A DNA stretch of 64,000 bases from Mesorhizobium sp. WSM2240 (GCF_040438645.1 NZ_CP159253.1:4516501-4580500), one strand, 5' to 3'; shown: positions 52,757 through 60,957, numbered from the stretch's first letter. Notes: a model not told the origin generated them from the sequence alone. Program-made: numbers and translations.

Positions 52757-53689
52757 ATGCGCTTCCTTGCGGTGCTCAACCGGGACGGCGGCGCACTGCG
52801 CGGCATGGATCTCAAAGCCTTCTCCGCAAAGATTAAGGAAACCTTGGAGGCCGCCGGTCACTTGGCCGAAACGCGCATCGTCGCGGGCGACGAGATAGTC
52901 GACGCGCTCGCCGAGGCGGCACAGCAACGCCCGGTGGACGTGGTGCTGGCCGGCGGCGGCGACGGAACGATATCGGCGGCGGCCGCGGCGCTTAAGGACA
53001 GGAATAAGGCGCTGGCCATTCTTCCCGCAGGAACCATGAACCTCTTCGCGCGCAGCTTGGGCGTACCGCAGTCGCTGGACGAGGCGCTCGCGTCATTCGC
53101 GAACGGCGAGATCAAGCCGGTGGATGTGGCCAGTGCCAATGGCCGCGTTTTCGTCCACCAGTTCTCGATCGGCATGCACGCGAAGATGGTGCGGTTGCGC
53201 GACAAGATGGAATTCCGCTCGCGCCTCGGCAAGATAGGCGCATCCGTCAAGGCTGCCTATACGACCGTAATGAACCCGCCGACCATGACCGTCAGCCTGG
53301 AGATCGGCGATGCGGAGATCGTCACCCGAACGACCGGCATCGGAGTGACCAACAATCTGTTCGGCGAAGGTCATTTGCCCTATGCCGACCATCCCGATGG
53401 CGGCGTGCTCGGCGTCTACGTCACCGTTGCCCGGCAACGCGGGGAGTTGTTGCGGTTCATGCTCAGTGTGGCGCGCGGAAAATGGCGCGACAACCAGCAG
53501 GTCGAAATCCATGAGGCCGAGCGCGTGGTGCTCAAGATCCGCGCGGCCAAAGCCGGCTTAAGATGCGTGATAGACGGCGAGTTGTCGGAACTGGAACGGG
53601 AGACGGTGCTGGAAATACACCCCAAGTCGCTTCGGGTGCTCGTGCCGAAGAGTTCCGGCCAAACCGCCTGGGCGAACTCAACCGGCTAG
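52757..53689 (+). CDS. Diacylglycerol/sphingosine-kinase-family lipid kinase
   Basis: The 310-residue protein has the DAGK catalytic loop DVVLAGGGDGTISAAAAALK and the substrate region ILPAGTMNLFARSLGVPQSL. Later conserved parts include VFVHQFSIGMHAKMVRLRDK, and a C-terminal IDGELSELE. YegS-like kinases phosphorylate a membrane lipid with ATP. ATG 52757 is used. Promoter content suggests induction in the general stress response. Confidence 0.9.
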   Translation: MRFLAVLNRDGGALRGMDLKAFSAKIKETLEAAGHLAETRIVAGDEIVDALAEAAQQRPVDVVLAGGGDGTISAAAAALKDRNKALAILPAGTMNLFARSLGVPQSLDEALASFANGEIKPVDVASANGRVFVHQFSIGMHAKMVRLRDKMEFRSRLGKIGASVKAAYTTVMNPPTMTVSLEIGDAEIVTRTTGIGVTNNLFGEGHLPYADHPDGGVLGVYVTVARQRGELLRFMLSVARGKWRDNQQVEIHEAERVVLKIRAAKAGLRCVIDGELSELERETVLEIHPKSLRVLVPKSSGQTAWANSTG

Positions 53690-53934
53690 TTTATCGGAGC
53701 TTGTTCGTTCCCCTCCACTGTAACGCCGCCGGGCCGTTCGTTGCTCGGCGCGTCGATCGCCTCGCCCCATATCTCCAGAGCGCCCCATACAGCCATCGCC
53801 AGCGCCAGCCCGGCCACGAGGACGATGAGGACGGGAAGGCCGCGGCTTCCTTGTCGCGATTTGCCGGGCGGTACTGTCTTGGGCACGATCGTCTCCACTG
53901 CATTTTGGCCTATGCCGATCAATGCCCGCGCCAT
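53686..53934 (-). CDS. Small single-span membrane protein (YqjK-position)
   Basis: The 82-residue protein MARALIGIGQNAVETIVPKT has a basic cytosolic part, one hydrophobic segment (GLPVLIVLVAGLALAMAVWG) and an acidic periplasmic tail. Its stop shares bases with the convergent kinase stop. It is 41 nt downstream of the YqjE-like gene and probably the last gene of that operon. Unknown function. Confidence 0.7.
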   Translation of the reverse strand: MARALIGIGQNAVETIVPKTVPPGKSRQGSRGLPVLIVLVAGLALAMAVWGALEIWGEAIDAPSNERPGGVTVEGNEQAPIN

Positions 53935-53975
53935 GGCTTGGTTCCAGTCGCATCGCCGGCTGCGGCGGCGAAAAG

Positions 53976-54422
53976 TCAGAGATCGGGCTTCTTCGGAGTC
54001 TTGGCGCGGTTCTCGCGGTAAATGGCATAGGCGGCGAGCGCGACAACCGGCGCTATTACCGTTCCAAGCCCGGCTTTGCCGCGCAAAAGCGTAGGCAAAA
54101 TCGCAAGCGTGGAAGCGACCGCGACCGCAGTCATGTCGCTTGCGCGCCGCTCCTTGGCCCGCCGCGCCTGAACCCGCGCAGTGGTGGTGTGGACGATGAG
54201 GATGACGCCGCTCAAGAGCAGGAAGATTACGCCGATGCCGAGCGCCGCTTCGATAGCGCCATAGCGCCCCGACGCCCAGATATAGATGGCTCCTATAAGG
54301 AAGCCGATGCCGCAAAGTGCGGCCACGCCCGCAAGCAGATAGGCGATCGCCGCTCGCTTGGCGCGGCGAAGGGCGAGCGCAGTTTCGCCCGATGCGAAAC
54401 TTGCGATCAGCGATGCCAGCAT
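53976..54422 (-). CDS. YqjE-like phage-holin-family membrane protein
   Basis: The 148-residue protein MLASLIASFASGETALALRR has two central hydrophobic segments (YLLAGVAALCGIGFLIGAIY; LGIGVIFLLLSGVILIVHTT) and a C-terminal one. This layout and the adjacent DUF883 gene match YqjE in the E. coli yqjCDEK operon. Role unknown; not a phage holin here. Confidence 0.8.
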   Translation of the reverse strand: MLASLIASFASGETALALRRAKRAAIAYLLAGVAALCGIGFLIGAIYIWASGRYGAIEAALGIGVIFLLLSGVILIVHTTTARVQARRAKERRASDMTAVAVASTLAILPTLLRGKAGLGTVIAPVVALAAYAIYRENRAKTPKKPDL

Positions 54423-54472
54423 GTGGACGCCCCTAGACGATGATCAGGCTAAGTTGGATGATTATGCCGGCG

Positions 54473-54814
54473 CTAGCGGCGTGACAGGAGCGCAAACAGG
54501 AAGCCGACGCCGGCGGCGATTGCAAGCGATGTGACCGGCTTTTCACGGACGGTCGCGATCACCTGCTCTTCAATGTCCTTGGCGTTGGCGCGAAGACCTT
54601 CAATGGCGGCCTCGCCCTGGGTGCGCAACTGCTCGACCCCTTCGGCCGCCGCACGGCGCGCTGTGCTGTAGGAATGGTCTTTGGTGGTTGCCAACTGCTC
54701 GGCGAGCTTCGCTATGTCGGCCCGCAACTGGCGGATGTCTGCTTCGAGGTCGGGACTGGGACCGGGGCCCGTATCGCCCGCGGATTTCGAAGATCTGCCT
54801 GCTGCTGCCGCCAT
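54473..54814 (-). CDS. DUF883 (ElaB/YqjD) membrane-anchored protein
   Basis: The 113-residue protein has a long polar helix (LEADIRQLRADIAKLAEQLA) and a C-terminal membrane anchor (KPVTSLAIAAGVGFLFALLS RR), typical of ElaB/YqjD. ATG 54814 follows AAGGAG. YqjD and ElaB bind ribosomes at the membrane in stationary phase. It leads a three-gene operon from the EcfG promoter at 54846. Confidence 0.88.
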   Translation of the reverse strand: MAAAAGRSSKSAGDTGPGPSPDLEADIRQLRADIAKLAEQLATTKDHSYSTARRAAAEGVEQLRTQGEAAIEGLRANAKDIEEQVIATVREKPVTSLAIAAGVGFLFALLSRR

Positions 54815-54845
54815 TGCCACACTCCTTAGCATTGTCTGCCGACAG

Positions 54846-54870
54846 AACGCCCCATGCGAAGCGAGGTTCC
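54846..54870 (-). promoter_or_regulatory. EcfG-type promoter of the DUF883 operon
   Basis: On the minus strand GGAAC (54870-54866), 16 nt, CGTT (54849-54846), 32 nt before the ATG at 54814. Confidence 0.82.
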
Positions 54871-54875
54871 GTCAA

Positions 54876-54901
54876 GGAACGAAAGGCCATGAAAGTGCGT
54901 T
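54876..54901 (+). promoter_or_regulatory. EcfG-type promoter of the AI-2E transporter gene
   Basis: GGAAC (54876-54880), 17 nt, CGTT (54898-54901), 31 nt before the ATG at 54932. Back to back with the DUF883 promoter, 5 bp apart. Confidence 0.75.
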
Positions 54902-54931
54902 TCCCGCTGCAAGTCCAGCCGGAAATCTTGA

Positions 54932-56026
54932 ATGGCCAACCGCACTGCCAAGAAGGCGCCGATCGTACGATTGCCGCCCAAGTCGAATGTCGAAATATTT
55001 CTGGCGCAGGCGGCGCAGGTTTCGGTCATCGTTGTGGGCATTATATCGCTGATATTCGCGTTGGCGGCGGGCGAATACATTCTGGCGCCGATTTCGCTTG
55101 GCGTCGTCATCGGACTGATGCTCGGGCCGATCGCGGCGCGACTTGAGCGGCACGGATTTCCGCCCGGCCTGTCGGCGACGGCGGTCGTGCTGATCTTCAT
55201 ATTCGCTGCCTGCCTGTTCGCTCTCGCACTGGCGGCGCCGCTGAGCTTCTGGATCGGCCGCCTGCCGCAGATCTGGAGCGACCTTCAGGGGCAGCTCGCG
55301 CAGTTGAGGCAGCCGCTCCAGGCGCTGAACGGCATCCGCGAGCAATTGCGCAACCTGACCGGCGACGATGGCGTGTCGGTCTCAGTCGATGAAGGCATGG
55401 GATTCGAGAGTCTGGCGACGCTGGCGCCTGCCGTTCTCGCCCAGATACTCATTTTCTTCGCCAGCCTCTATTTCTTCGTCGCGACGAGGCATCAGACACG
55501 CGTTGCGATCCTGAGCCTGTGCTTCAAGCGGCGCCTGCGCTGGCGGGTCGCCCATATCTTCCGCGATGTCGAAAGCCTGGTGTCGCGCTATCTGATATCG
55601 ATCAGCATCATCAACATCGCCGAAGGCCTTGCCGTTAGCATTGGACTGTTTCTGATCGGCATTCCCTCCGCACCGCTCTGGGGTGCGCTGGCGGCGCTGG
55701 CCAATTTCGTGCCGTTCATCGGGCCGGCCGTGATGGTTGTCATCCTGTTCGCAATCGGGCTAACCGAATTCGACACATTTGGCGGCAGCTTGCTGCCGGT
55801 GTTTGTCTTTCTCGCAATCAACACGGTCGAGGGGCAGTTCGTGACGCCCATGGTGATCGGCAGGACGATGACGCTGAATCCGCTGGTCGTGCTGCTCGCC
55901 CTTGTGTTCTGGATCTGGTTGTGGGGGCCGCTCGGCGGCTTCATAGCCATCCCGGCTCTGCTGGTCGCCTATGCAGTCGTCAGGAATGTCGTTCCCGGCC
56001 TGAATTGGGGCGACGATGCCGGCTAA
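54932..56026 (+). CDS. AI-2E family transporter (PerM-like)
   Basis: The 364-residue protein has about eight membrane segments and the family's long central soluble region, ending in the pattern LISISIINIAEGLAVSIGLF, PSAPLWGALAALANFVPFIG and NTVEGQFVTPMVIGR. PerM/TqsA-like proteins are permeases of uncertain substrate; autoinducer-2 export is established only for TqsA. The EcfG promoter suggests a stress role. Confidence 0.92.
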   Translation: MANRTAKKAPIVRLPPKSNVEIFLAQAAQVSVIVVGIISLIFALAAGEYILAPISLGVVIGLMLGPIAARLERHGFPPGLSATAVVLIFIFAACLFALALAAPLSFWIGRLPQIWSDLQGQLAQLRQPLQALNGIREQLRNLTGDDGVSVSVDEGMGFESLATLAPAVLAQILIFFASLYFFVATRHQTRVAILSLCFKRRLRWRVAHIFRDVESLVSRYLISISIINIAEGLAVSIGLFLIGIPSAPLWGALAALANFVPFIGPAVMVVILFAIGLTEFDTFGGSLLPVFVFLAINTVEGQFVTPMVIGRTMTLNPLVVLLALVFWIWLWGPLGGFIAIPALLVAYAVVRNVVPGLNWGDDAG

Positions 56027-56039
56027 GCACGTCGACGAC

Positions 56040-56804
56040 CTAAACCAGCGGGCGCAGCTCCTCGCCGAGGCCTTCCCAGCGCGCGAGCGATCTCAGCCCT
56101 TCCAGGTCGAGGATCTCGCAGCCGCCGTCGCGCCACAAAATGAGCTTGCGATCCATCAGCTTGCGGATCGTCTTGTTGGTGTGGACCAGCGACAGGCCGA
56201 GCGTATCGGCGATGTGCTGCTGTGTAACCGGTACCTCGATGATCGCGCCGCCGTTGAGCCCCACCGTCTTGGCGCGGCTGCCTATGAACGCGATCAGATA
56301 AGCGGCACGTTCCTGGGCCGTGCGCCGCCCGACACTGAGCAGGTTCTCGTCCAGCATTTGCTCCTCGCGCGATGCGATCCAGGTGATGTCGTAGGCGAGC
56401 CCTGGGTGGTTCCTATAGAGTTCGTGCAGGTCCTCTCGCTCAAACACGCACAGGAGCATCGGCGACAGCGCCTCGACGGAATGCTGCATTTCGCCCATCA
56501 GGCTGCCCTGCAGGCCGACGAGATCGCCCGGCATGGCGTAGTTGAGGATCTGCCGGCGCCCGTCGGGCATCAGCTTGTAGCGGAATCCCCACCCGGAAAG
56601 CACCGTGTAGAGGTGTGGGCTGTGGTTGCCTTCGACGAGCAGGGTAGCTCCCTTGTCGACCGCCAGTTCGCCCTTCTTGAACCGGCTAACGAAAGCCAGT
56701 TCCTGCTTTTCGAATTCACGAAATACCCTCAGCGGCCGCAGCGGACACTTCCGGCAGGGATATTGCTGTGTCTGGAAAAGCCGTATGGTCTGCCCTGACC
56801 CCAT
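56040..56804 (-). CDS. Crp/Fnr-family transcriptional regulator
   Basis: The 254-residue protein has a cyclic-nucleotide-binding-like domain (YTVLSGWGFRYKLMPDGRRQ, MPGDLVGLQGSLMGEMQHSV) and a Crp-type winged helix (VPVTQQHIADTLGLSLVHTN then KTIRKLMDRKLI). N-terminal CRKCPLRPL has two Cys but not the four-Cys pattern of Fnr, so oxygen sensing by a cluster is unlikely. No EcfG promoter was found upstream. Confidence 0.92.
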   Translation of the reverse strand: MGSGQTIRLFQTQQYPCRKCPLRPLRVFREFEKQELAFVSRFKKGELAVDKGATLLVEGNHSPHLYTVLSGWGFRYKLMPDGRRQILNYAMPGDLVGLQGSLMGEMQHSVEALSPMLLCVFEREDLHELYRNHPGLAYDITWIASREEQMLDENLLSVGRRTAQERAAYLIAFIGSRAKTVGLNGGAIIEVPVTQQHIADTLGLSLVHTNKTIRKLMDRKLILWRDGGCEILDLEGLRSLARWEGLGEELRPLV

Positions 56805-56950
56805 GTTTGCCCCCTATAAGGTGCCTCTTTTGTTGCTATACGGGAGGCAATACGCAAGGCTGCCTTCCGTCCGGATTCGGACATGTCTTTTTTAAATGAC
56901 AAGGCGCCAATTTGCGTTCATGAGTCACCTTTCTCAAGGAGATATTGCGA

Positions 56951-57328
56951 TTGTCCGATTTGCTGTCCGGCATGAGAATTCTGGTTCTGGAAGACGAGGT
57001 TCTCATTGCTATGGATGTAGAGCAGCTTTGCCGCGATAACGGCGCCGCTGATGTAGTGGTGGCGAGGAACCTTGCCGAGATAGACGCCGACAGGGCGGCA
57101 GTGGAGTTTCACGCCGCCATCGTGGACGTCATGCTCGACGGGACGTCGACGCTCGATTTCGCCCGGCATATCCATGAACGCAACGTGCCGTTTGTCTTCG
57201 CTTCAGGCTATACCGATCTCGACGAAATCTTCGCGGCCTTTCCCGACGTGGCCGTCATCGGCAAGCCCTATTCAGGCTCCGATCTGGTCGAGGCGGTGGC
57301 GGCCGCCGCCGGCCGCCGCCTCACTTGA
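56951..57328 (+). CDS. FATGUY-type single-domain response regulator
   Basis: The 125-residue receiver-only protein has acidic pair LEDEVLIAMD, phospho-Asp in AAIVDVMLDG, Lys in VIGKPYSG and the PFVFASGYTD motif that marks the FATGUY group, which includes SdrG of the Sphingomonas general stress pathway. I use TTG 56951 because AAGGAG (56936-56941) is 9 nt upstream; ATG 56972 would remove the first residues. It is next to ecfG, so it likely acts on the PhyR phosphorelay. Confidence 0.88.
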   Translation: MSDLLSGMRILVLEDEVLIAMDVEQLCRDNGAADVVVARNLAEIDADRAAVEFHAAIVDVMLDGTSTLDFARHIHERNVPFVFASGYTDLDEIFAAFPDVAVIGKPYSGSDLVEAVAAAAGRRLT

Positions 57329-57340
57329 AGCCTTCCCGCC

Positions 57341-57889
57341 TCAGGCCGCGTTTGAACCCATCACCTGCGCCGAAATAGAATCGGGACCGTAGTCGGCCTC
57401 GCCGGAGATTTTCAGGATCTCCTGCAGGCGGTTGCGCGCGCGGCTGACTCTGCTCTTGATTGTACCGACGGCGCAATTGCAGATCTCTGCCGCTTCCTCA
57501 TAGGAGAAGCCGGAAGCGCCGATCAAAATGATCGCCTCGCGCTGATCCTCCGGAAGCTGCTCGAGCGCGGCGCGGAAGTCCTCCAGGTCGAGCATTCCGT
57601 GCTGGCTAGGATGAACGGCGAGACGTTCGGTCATGATGCCGTCGCTGTCCTGGATCTCGCGCCCGCGCTTGCGCATCTGCGAATAGAACTCGTTTCGCAA
57701 GATCGTGAACAGCCACGCTTTCAGATTGGTGCCCATCTGGAAGCTTTCGTGCTTGTCCCACGCCTTGACCAGCGTCTCCTGGACTAGGTCGTCGGCCTTG
57801 TCCGAATTCTGCGTCAGCGACACGGCAAACGCGCGCAGGCTCGGTATGGTGCCGAGCAGGTCGTTCTTGAACTGCGGGGTGACCACCAT
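57341..57889 (-). CDS. ecfG: General stress ECF sigma factor EcfG
   Basis: The 182-residue protein is an EcfG-type (ECF15) sigma: region 2 SLTQNSDKADDLVQETLVKA and NLKAWLFTILRNEFYSQMRK, region 4 LPEDQREAIILIGASGFSYE then EAAEICNCAVGTIKSRVSRA. EcfG directs RNA polymerase to GGAAC...CGTT promoters in the alphaproteobacterial general stress response. It follows nepR by 5 nt on the same strand, and NepR holds it inactive until phosphorylated PhyR titrates NepR away. Confidence 0.95.
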   Translation of the reverse strand: MVVTPQFKNDLLGTIPSLRAFAVSLTQNSDKADDLVQETLVKAWDKHESFQMGTNLKAWLFTILRNEFYSQMRKRGREIQDSDGIMTERLAVHPSQHGMLDLEDFRAALEQLPEDQREAIILIGASGFSYEEAAEICNCAVGTIKSRVSRARNRLQEILKISGEADYGPDSISAQVMGSNAA

Positions 57890-57894
57890 TCCGG

Positions 57895-58113
57895 TCAGGC
57901 CTTTTTCCTTGCGGGCTCAGCTCTTTCTTTCCTTGCGGGCTCAGCTTTTTCAAGCTGGCTGAGCAGTTCGGCGAAACGGTCGGGCACCTCGTCCGAAACG
58001 AGCTCGTCGTAATATTGCTTGAGTTTGCGGCCGATTTCGGAATTCGCGCCGAGCGGATCGTTTCCGTTCCGGCGGGGTTTCGCACCGACTGCACCGGTGG
58101 CTTGTTTTGTCAT
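57895..58113 (-). CDS. nepR: Anti-sigma factor NepR
   Basis: The 72-residue protein (ATG 58113; upstream ATGs at 58140 and 58158 are possible) contains the NepR core: NSEIGRKLKQYYDELVSDEV then PDRFAELLSQLEKAE. It binds EcfG in unstressed cells. The C-terminal tail has a duplicated AEPARK segment (AEPARKERAEPARKKA), caused by a 24-bp tandem repeat at about 57900-57947, which lengthens the tail past the usual end of NepR. Confidence 0.9.
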   Translation of the reverse strand: MTKQATGAVGAKPRRNGNDPLGANSEIGRKLKQYYDELVSDEVPDRFAELLSQLEKAEPARKERAEPARKKA

Positions 58114-58212
58114 ATGTGATATTTCGCCCTGTCTTGCCATGGACCCCGTTCCACCCATTTTTTGAACCGGAGGCGGACGGCGAGGCCATCTGGCTGCCCA
58201 AATTCCGGCTAT

Positions 58213-58237
58213 AACGGGTCCAGCTTAAATAAGTTCC
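58213..58237 (-). promoter_or_regulatory. EcfG-type promoter of nepR-ecfG
   Basis: On the minus strand GGAAC (58237-58233), 16 nt, CGTT (58216-58213). Autoregulation of nepR-ecfG by EcfG is well established in the family. Confidence 0.9.
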
Positions 58238-58245
58238 GCCACGTC

Positions 58246-58270
58246 GGAACTTTTTCGGGATTTCGGCGTT
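58246..58270 (+). promoter_or_regulatory. EcfG-type promoter of phyR
   Basis: GGAAC (58246-58250), 16 nt, CGTT (58267-58270), 53 nt before the ATG at 58323. Divergent from the nepR promoter. Confidence 0.9.
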
Positions 58271-58322
58271 AATGGGGTTCGGTAACAATCCGCTAGCGGA
58301 TGATGTGAGGGAACCGCGCATT

Positions 58323-59117
58323 ATGAGTTTATCTGCAACTATTGCTCCCCATTTGCCTTTTCTACGTCGTTTTTCCAGGGCCGTTTCAGGTTCACAGCAA
58401 AGTGGTGATGCATTGGTAGCGGCGATGCTGGAGGCGTTGATCGCAGATGTAGGAATTTTTCCGGAAGCGTCCAACGAGCGCATCGCACTTTACAAGACCT
58501 TCGCCAAGCTCTTCACCTCGGTCGCGATCCGCGTGCCGCAGGAAACCCCGCACTCGGCGTGGGAACAGCGCGCCGCCGCCAATCTGACGGCGATCTCACC
58601 CCGTCCGCGCCAAGCCTTCCTGCTGGTGGCCGTCGAAGGCTTCACGGATGAGGAGGCAGCCGAGATCCTGGACGTGTCGGAAAGCGAGTTCAGCGCTCTT
58701 CTGTCGCAAGCCAGCAACGAGATCTCACGGCAGGTCGCCACCGACATCCTCATTATCGAGGACGAGCCGCTGATCGCCATGGATATCGAGGAGATGGTCG
58801 AGAGCCTGGGCCACAGGGTAGTGGGAATCGCCCGCACACATGCCGAAGCGACGGCCATGTTCAACAAGACCAGGCCCAAAATGGTGCTGGCCGACATTCA
58901 GCTGGCCGACGGCAGTTCGGGCATCGAGGCCGTCAACGAGATCCTGGCGTCCGCCGCGGTGCCGGTCATCTTCATCACCGCTTTCCCCGAGCGGCTGCTG
59001 ACCGGAGAACGCCCGGAACCGGCTTTCCTTGTAACCAAGCCTTTCAACCCCGACATGGTGAAGGCCCTGATCAGCCAGGCGCTGTTTTTCGACCGGCAGG
59101 CCAAGGCGGCCGCTTGA
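58323..59117 (+). CDS. phyR: General stress response regulator PhyR
   Basis: The 264-residue protein has the PhyR layout: an N-terminal sigma-like domain that mimics EcfG (HLPFLRRFSRAVSGSQQSGD, SPRPRQAFLLVAVEGFTDEE) and a C-terminal receiver (IIEDEPLIAMDIEEM, phospho-Asp in MVLADIQLADGSSG, Lys in LVTKPFNP). Once phosphorylated, the sigma-like domain binds NepR and frees EcfG. ATG 58323 gives the standard PhyR length. A strong terminator follows. Confidence 0.96.
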   Translation: MSLSATIAPHLPFLRRFSRAVSGSQQSGDALVAAMLEALIADVGIFPEASNERIALYKTFAKLFTSVAIRVPQETPHSAWEQRAAANLTAISPRPRQAFLLVAVEGFTDEEAAEILDVSESEFSALLSQASNEISRQVATDILIIEDEPLIAMDIEEMVESLGHRVVGIARTHAEATAMFNKTRPKMVLADIQLADGSSGIEAVNEILASAAVPVIFITAFPERLLTGERPEPAFLVTKPFNPDMVKALISQALFFDRQAKAAA

Positions 59118-59138
59118 CCTCACTGCACGAGATGGAGC

Positions 59139-59166
59139 AAGGCCGCCATTGGCGGCCTTTCTTTTT
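59139..59166 (+). terminator. Rho-independent terminator after phyR
   Basis: AAGGCCGCC (59139-59147) and GGCGGCCTT (59151-59159) with a 3-nt loop, then a T-rich run to 59166, 22 nt after the phyR stop. Confidence 0.9.
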
Positions 59167-59168
59167 CA

Positions 59169-59193
59169 GGAACCAACAACCGCCGCAGGCGTT
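59169..59193 (+). promoter_or_regulatory. EcfG-type promoter of the DUF1328 gene
   Basis: GGAAC (59169-59173), 16 nt, CGTT (59190-59193), 31 nt before the ATG at 59224, starting right after the phyR terminator. Confidence 0.85.
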
Positions 59194-59223
59194 TTTTTAC
59201 GAACAATCCGAAGGAGATGACCC

Positions 59224-59388
59224 ATGCTTTATTGGGCGCTTGTTTTTCTCGTCGTCGCCATCATTGCCGGGGCGCTGGGCTTTGGCGGCATAGCCGGAAC
59301 ATCCGCCGGCATTGCGCAGATCCTGTTCTTCGTCTTCCTGGCGTTTCTGGTGATCTCCTTGCTGGCTGGGCTGTTCAGGCGCGCCTAG
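59224..59388 (+). CDS. DUF1328 small membrane protein (YtjA-like)
   Basis: The 54-residue protein [20 protein letters not shown] has two hydrophobic segments separated by [11 protein letters not shown] and ends LLAGLFRRA, the DUF1328 pattern. GAAGGAG is 7 nt before the ATG. Small stress-induced membrane proteins of this family are common EcfG targets (recalled). Function unknown. Confidence 0.93.
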   Translation: MLYWALVFLVVAIIAGALGFGGIAGTSAGIAQILFFVFLAFLVISLLAGLFRRA

Positions 59389-59473
59389 CCAAAGCCGTAT
59401 GCTGGATGCCGTCCCCCTCAAACGGTTTCCAGATACCCGCCGGGCAACGTCTCCGAAAGGGACGCGGCCCGGC

Positions 59474-59514
59474 GGAACCTCTTGAAAATGGAACCCGTTC
59501 CGGCCTGAGCCGTT
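59474..59514 (+). promoter_or_regulatory. Overlapping EcfG-type promoters of the PhyK-like kinase
   Basis: Two matches overlap: GGAAC 59474-59478 with CGTT 59496-59499 (17-nt spacer), and GGAAC 59490-59494 with CGTT 59511-59514 (16-nt spacer). The second is 25 nt before ATG 59539. Confidence 0.8.
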
Positions 59515-59538
59515 CATCCGCGACGGGGTGAGTGGCGC

Positions 59539-60561
59539 ATGAGTTTATCGCGAAAGAAAGCTACCGAGGAAACCGCGATGAACTGGCCGTTGGCTGAGAG
59601 CAATCCGGAAATCGGACGAAGCCTTCTCCACGCTTTGCGCAATACCGGGATTTCTGTACTCTACCAGGATCGCGGGCTTCGCGTCCTGTGGGCGCAGAAC
59701 GTGCCTCCCGCATGGTCGCGGAGCGATATTTCCGGCCGCACCGACCACGATTTTCTCCCTTCGTCCCAGGCGGAACGGCTGGCTGCGGCAAAGCGGAGGG
59801 TCATTGCAACGGCGCAACCCGAGAACCTGGAAATCAGCTTCCCGGATCGGGATGGCACGCGCTGGTTTGCAGTCTGGCTCGACGCCGACAAATCTCCGGA
59901 CGGCGCGGTGCAGGCCGTCGTCACCACGGGGGTCGACATCACCGAGCAGAAGCGGCGCGAGCAGACGCTGAAGAGCCTGTTGCGAGAGGTCGCGCACCGC
60001 TCCAAGAACCTGCTGGCCATCATCCAGAGCATCGCCTCGCAGACGGGGCGTTATTCCGATACGATCGAGGTTTTCCTGGCCCGCTTCAGAGGGCGCCTGC
60101 AATCGCTGGCTTCCTCCCAGGATCTGGTAACCTCGTCCAACTGGCGTGGCGCCGATCTTCGCGACCTTGTGCTTGGGCAGGTCGGCCGCTATAGCCCCAA
60201 GCCGAGCGAGACGGTTCGCTTCGAAGGTGAAAATCCTTATCTCAACCCCAATGCGGCATTGCACATCGGATTGGCGATGCATGAGCTTGCGGTGAATTCC
60301 GTGAGCTACGGCGCGCTTGCCCGTCCCGACGGATTCGTGACCGTCGCTGCGCATCTGACAGCCCCGCCCGAAAACAGGGATCTCGATTTGTCCTGGTCGG
60401 AGAGGATCGATGAAATGGGCAATGGGAAAAAGCGGTTCGGCAGCGTCGCGCTGGAGCGGGTGGTGCCCGCGTCGCTGAACGGCACCGCAACGCTGGACAT
60501 ATCCGACAGTCAGCTGAACTACCATCTGCTGGTGCCGCAGGGCAGTTTCGAGATCGAATAA
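59539..60561 (+). CDS. PhyK-like HWE/HisKA_2 sensor histidine kinase
   Basis: The 340-residue protein has an N-terminal PAS domain (NTGISVLYQDRGLRVLWAQN ... WFAVWLDADKSPDG) and a HisKA_2/HWE kinase core: REVAHRSKNLLAIIQSIASQ, MHELAVNSVSYGAL, LDLSWSER (WxE). HisKA_2 kinases PhyK and LovK phosphorylate PhyR. Adjacency to phyR and EcfG promoter matches make it a strong PhyR-kinase candidate. Start ATG 59539 fits the promoter; ATG 59578 (GAGG 8 nt upstream) is an alternative. No membrane segment, so it senses a cytosolic signal. Confidence 0.9.
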   Translation: MSLSRKKATEETAMNWPLAESNPEIGRSLLHALRNTGISVLYQDRGLRVLWAQNVPPAWSRSDISGRTDHDFLPSSQAERLAAAKRRVIATAQPENLEISFPDRDGTRWFAVWLDADKSPDGAVQAVVTTGVDITEQKRREQTLKSLLREVAHRSKNLLAIIQSIASQTGRYSDTIEVFLARFRGRLQSLASSQDLVTSSNWRGADLRDLVLGQVGRYSPKPSETVRFEGENPYLNPNAALHIGLAMHELAVNSVSYGALARPDGFVTVAAHLTAPPENRDLDLSWSERIDEMGNGKKRFGSVALERVVPASLNGTATLDISDSQLNYHLLVPQGSFEIE

Positions 60562-60626
60562 AACTGCCCGCAGACATGATTAACCCGGCGTTTACCATAA
60601 AATCTCGCGCTAGTGCAGTATCCGAT

Positions 60627-60651
60627 GGAACCCGGCACGCATTTCGACGTT
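60627..60651 (+). promoter_or_regulatory. EcfG-type promoter of a small membrane protein gene
   Basis: GGAAC (60627-60631), 16 nt, CGTT (60648-60651), 32 nt before the ATG at 60683. Confidence 0.82.
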
Positions 60652-60682
60652 TCGGTGCATCGATATACGCTGGAGCGTCCGA

Positions 60683-60856
60683 ATGGTTGCGGAGATTCAC
60701 AGGCTGGAAAACGCCGCCCGGATAGCCATGGGCGACATCCAGGACCCGGACCAGACGACACCTGAGACACACCCGCTTTCCCCCACTTCAACCTCGGTGA
60801 TCGTCGCCGTACTGGCCGTTATCGGGGTAGGCTTCTTTGCATTCGCGCTGATCTGA
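60683..60856 (+). CDS. Small tail-anchored protein in the stress cluster
   Basis: The 57-residue frame MVAEIHRLENAARIAMGDIQ has a polar N-terminal half and a C-terminal hydrophobic anchor (SVIVAVLAVIGVGFFAFALI). The ribosome site is weak, but an EcfG promoter match 32 nt upstream supports it as a real gene. No family recognised. Confidence 0.7.
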   Translation: MVAEIHRLENAARIAMGDIQDPDQTTPETHPLSPTSTSVIVAVLAVIGVGFFAFALI

Positions 60857-60957
60857 CCCTATCCGCCACGCCGTATTTGCCTGCCGCCGTGGGTTGAGCT
60901 GTGGGCGAAGCCTTGCCATCGAGCAAACCCTCGCCGCTGAAAGGCAATCGATATTTT

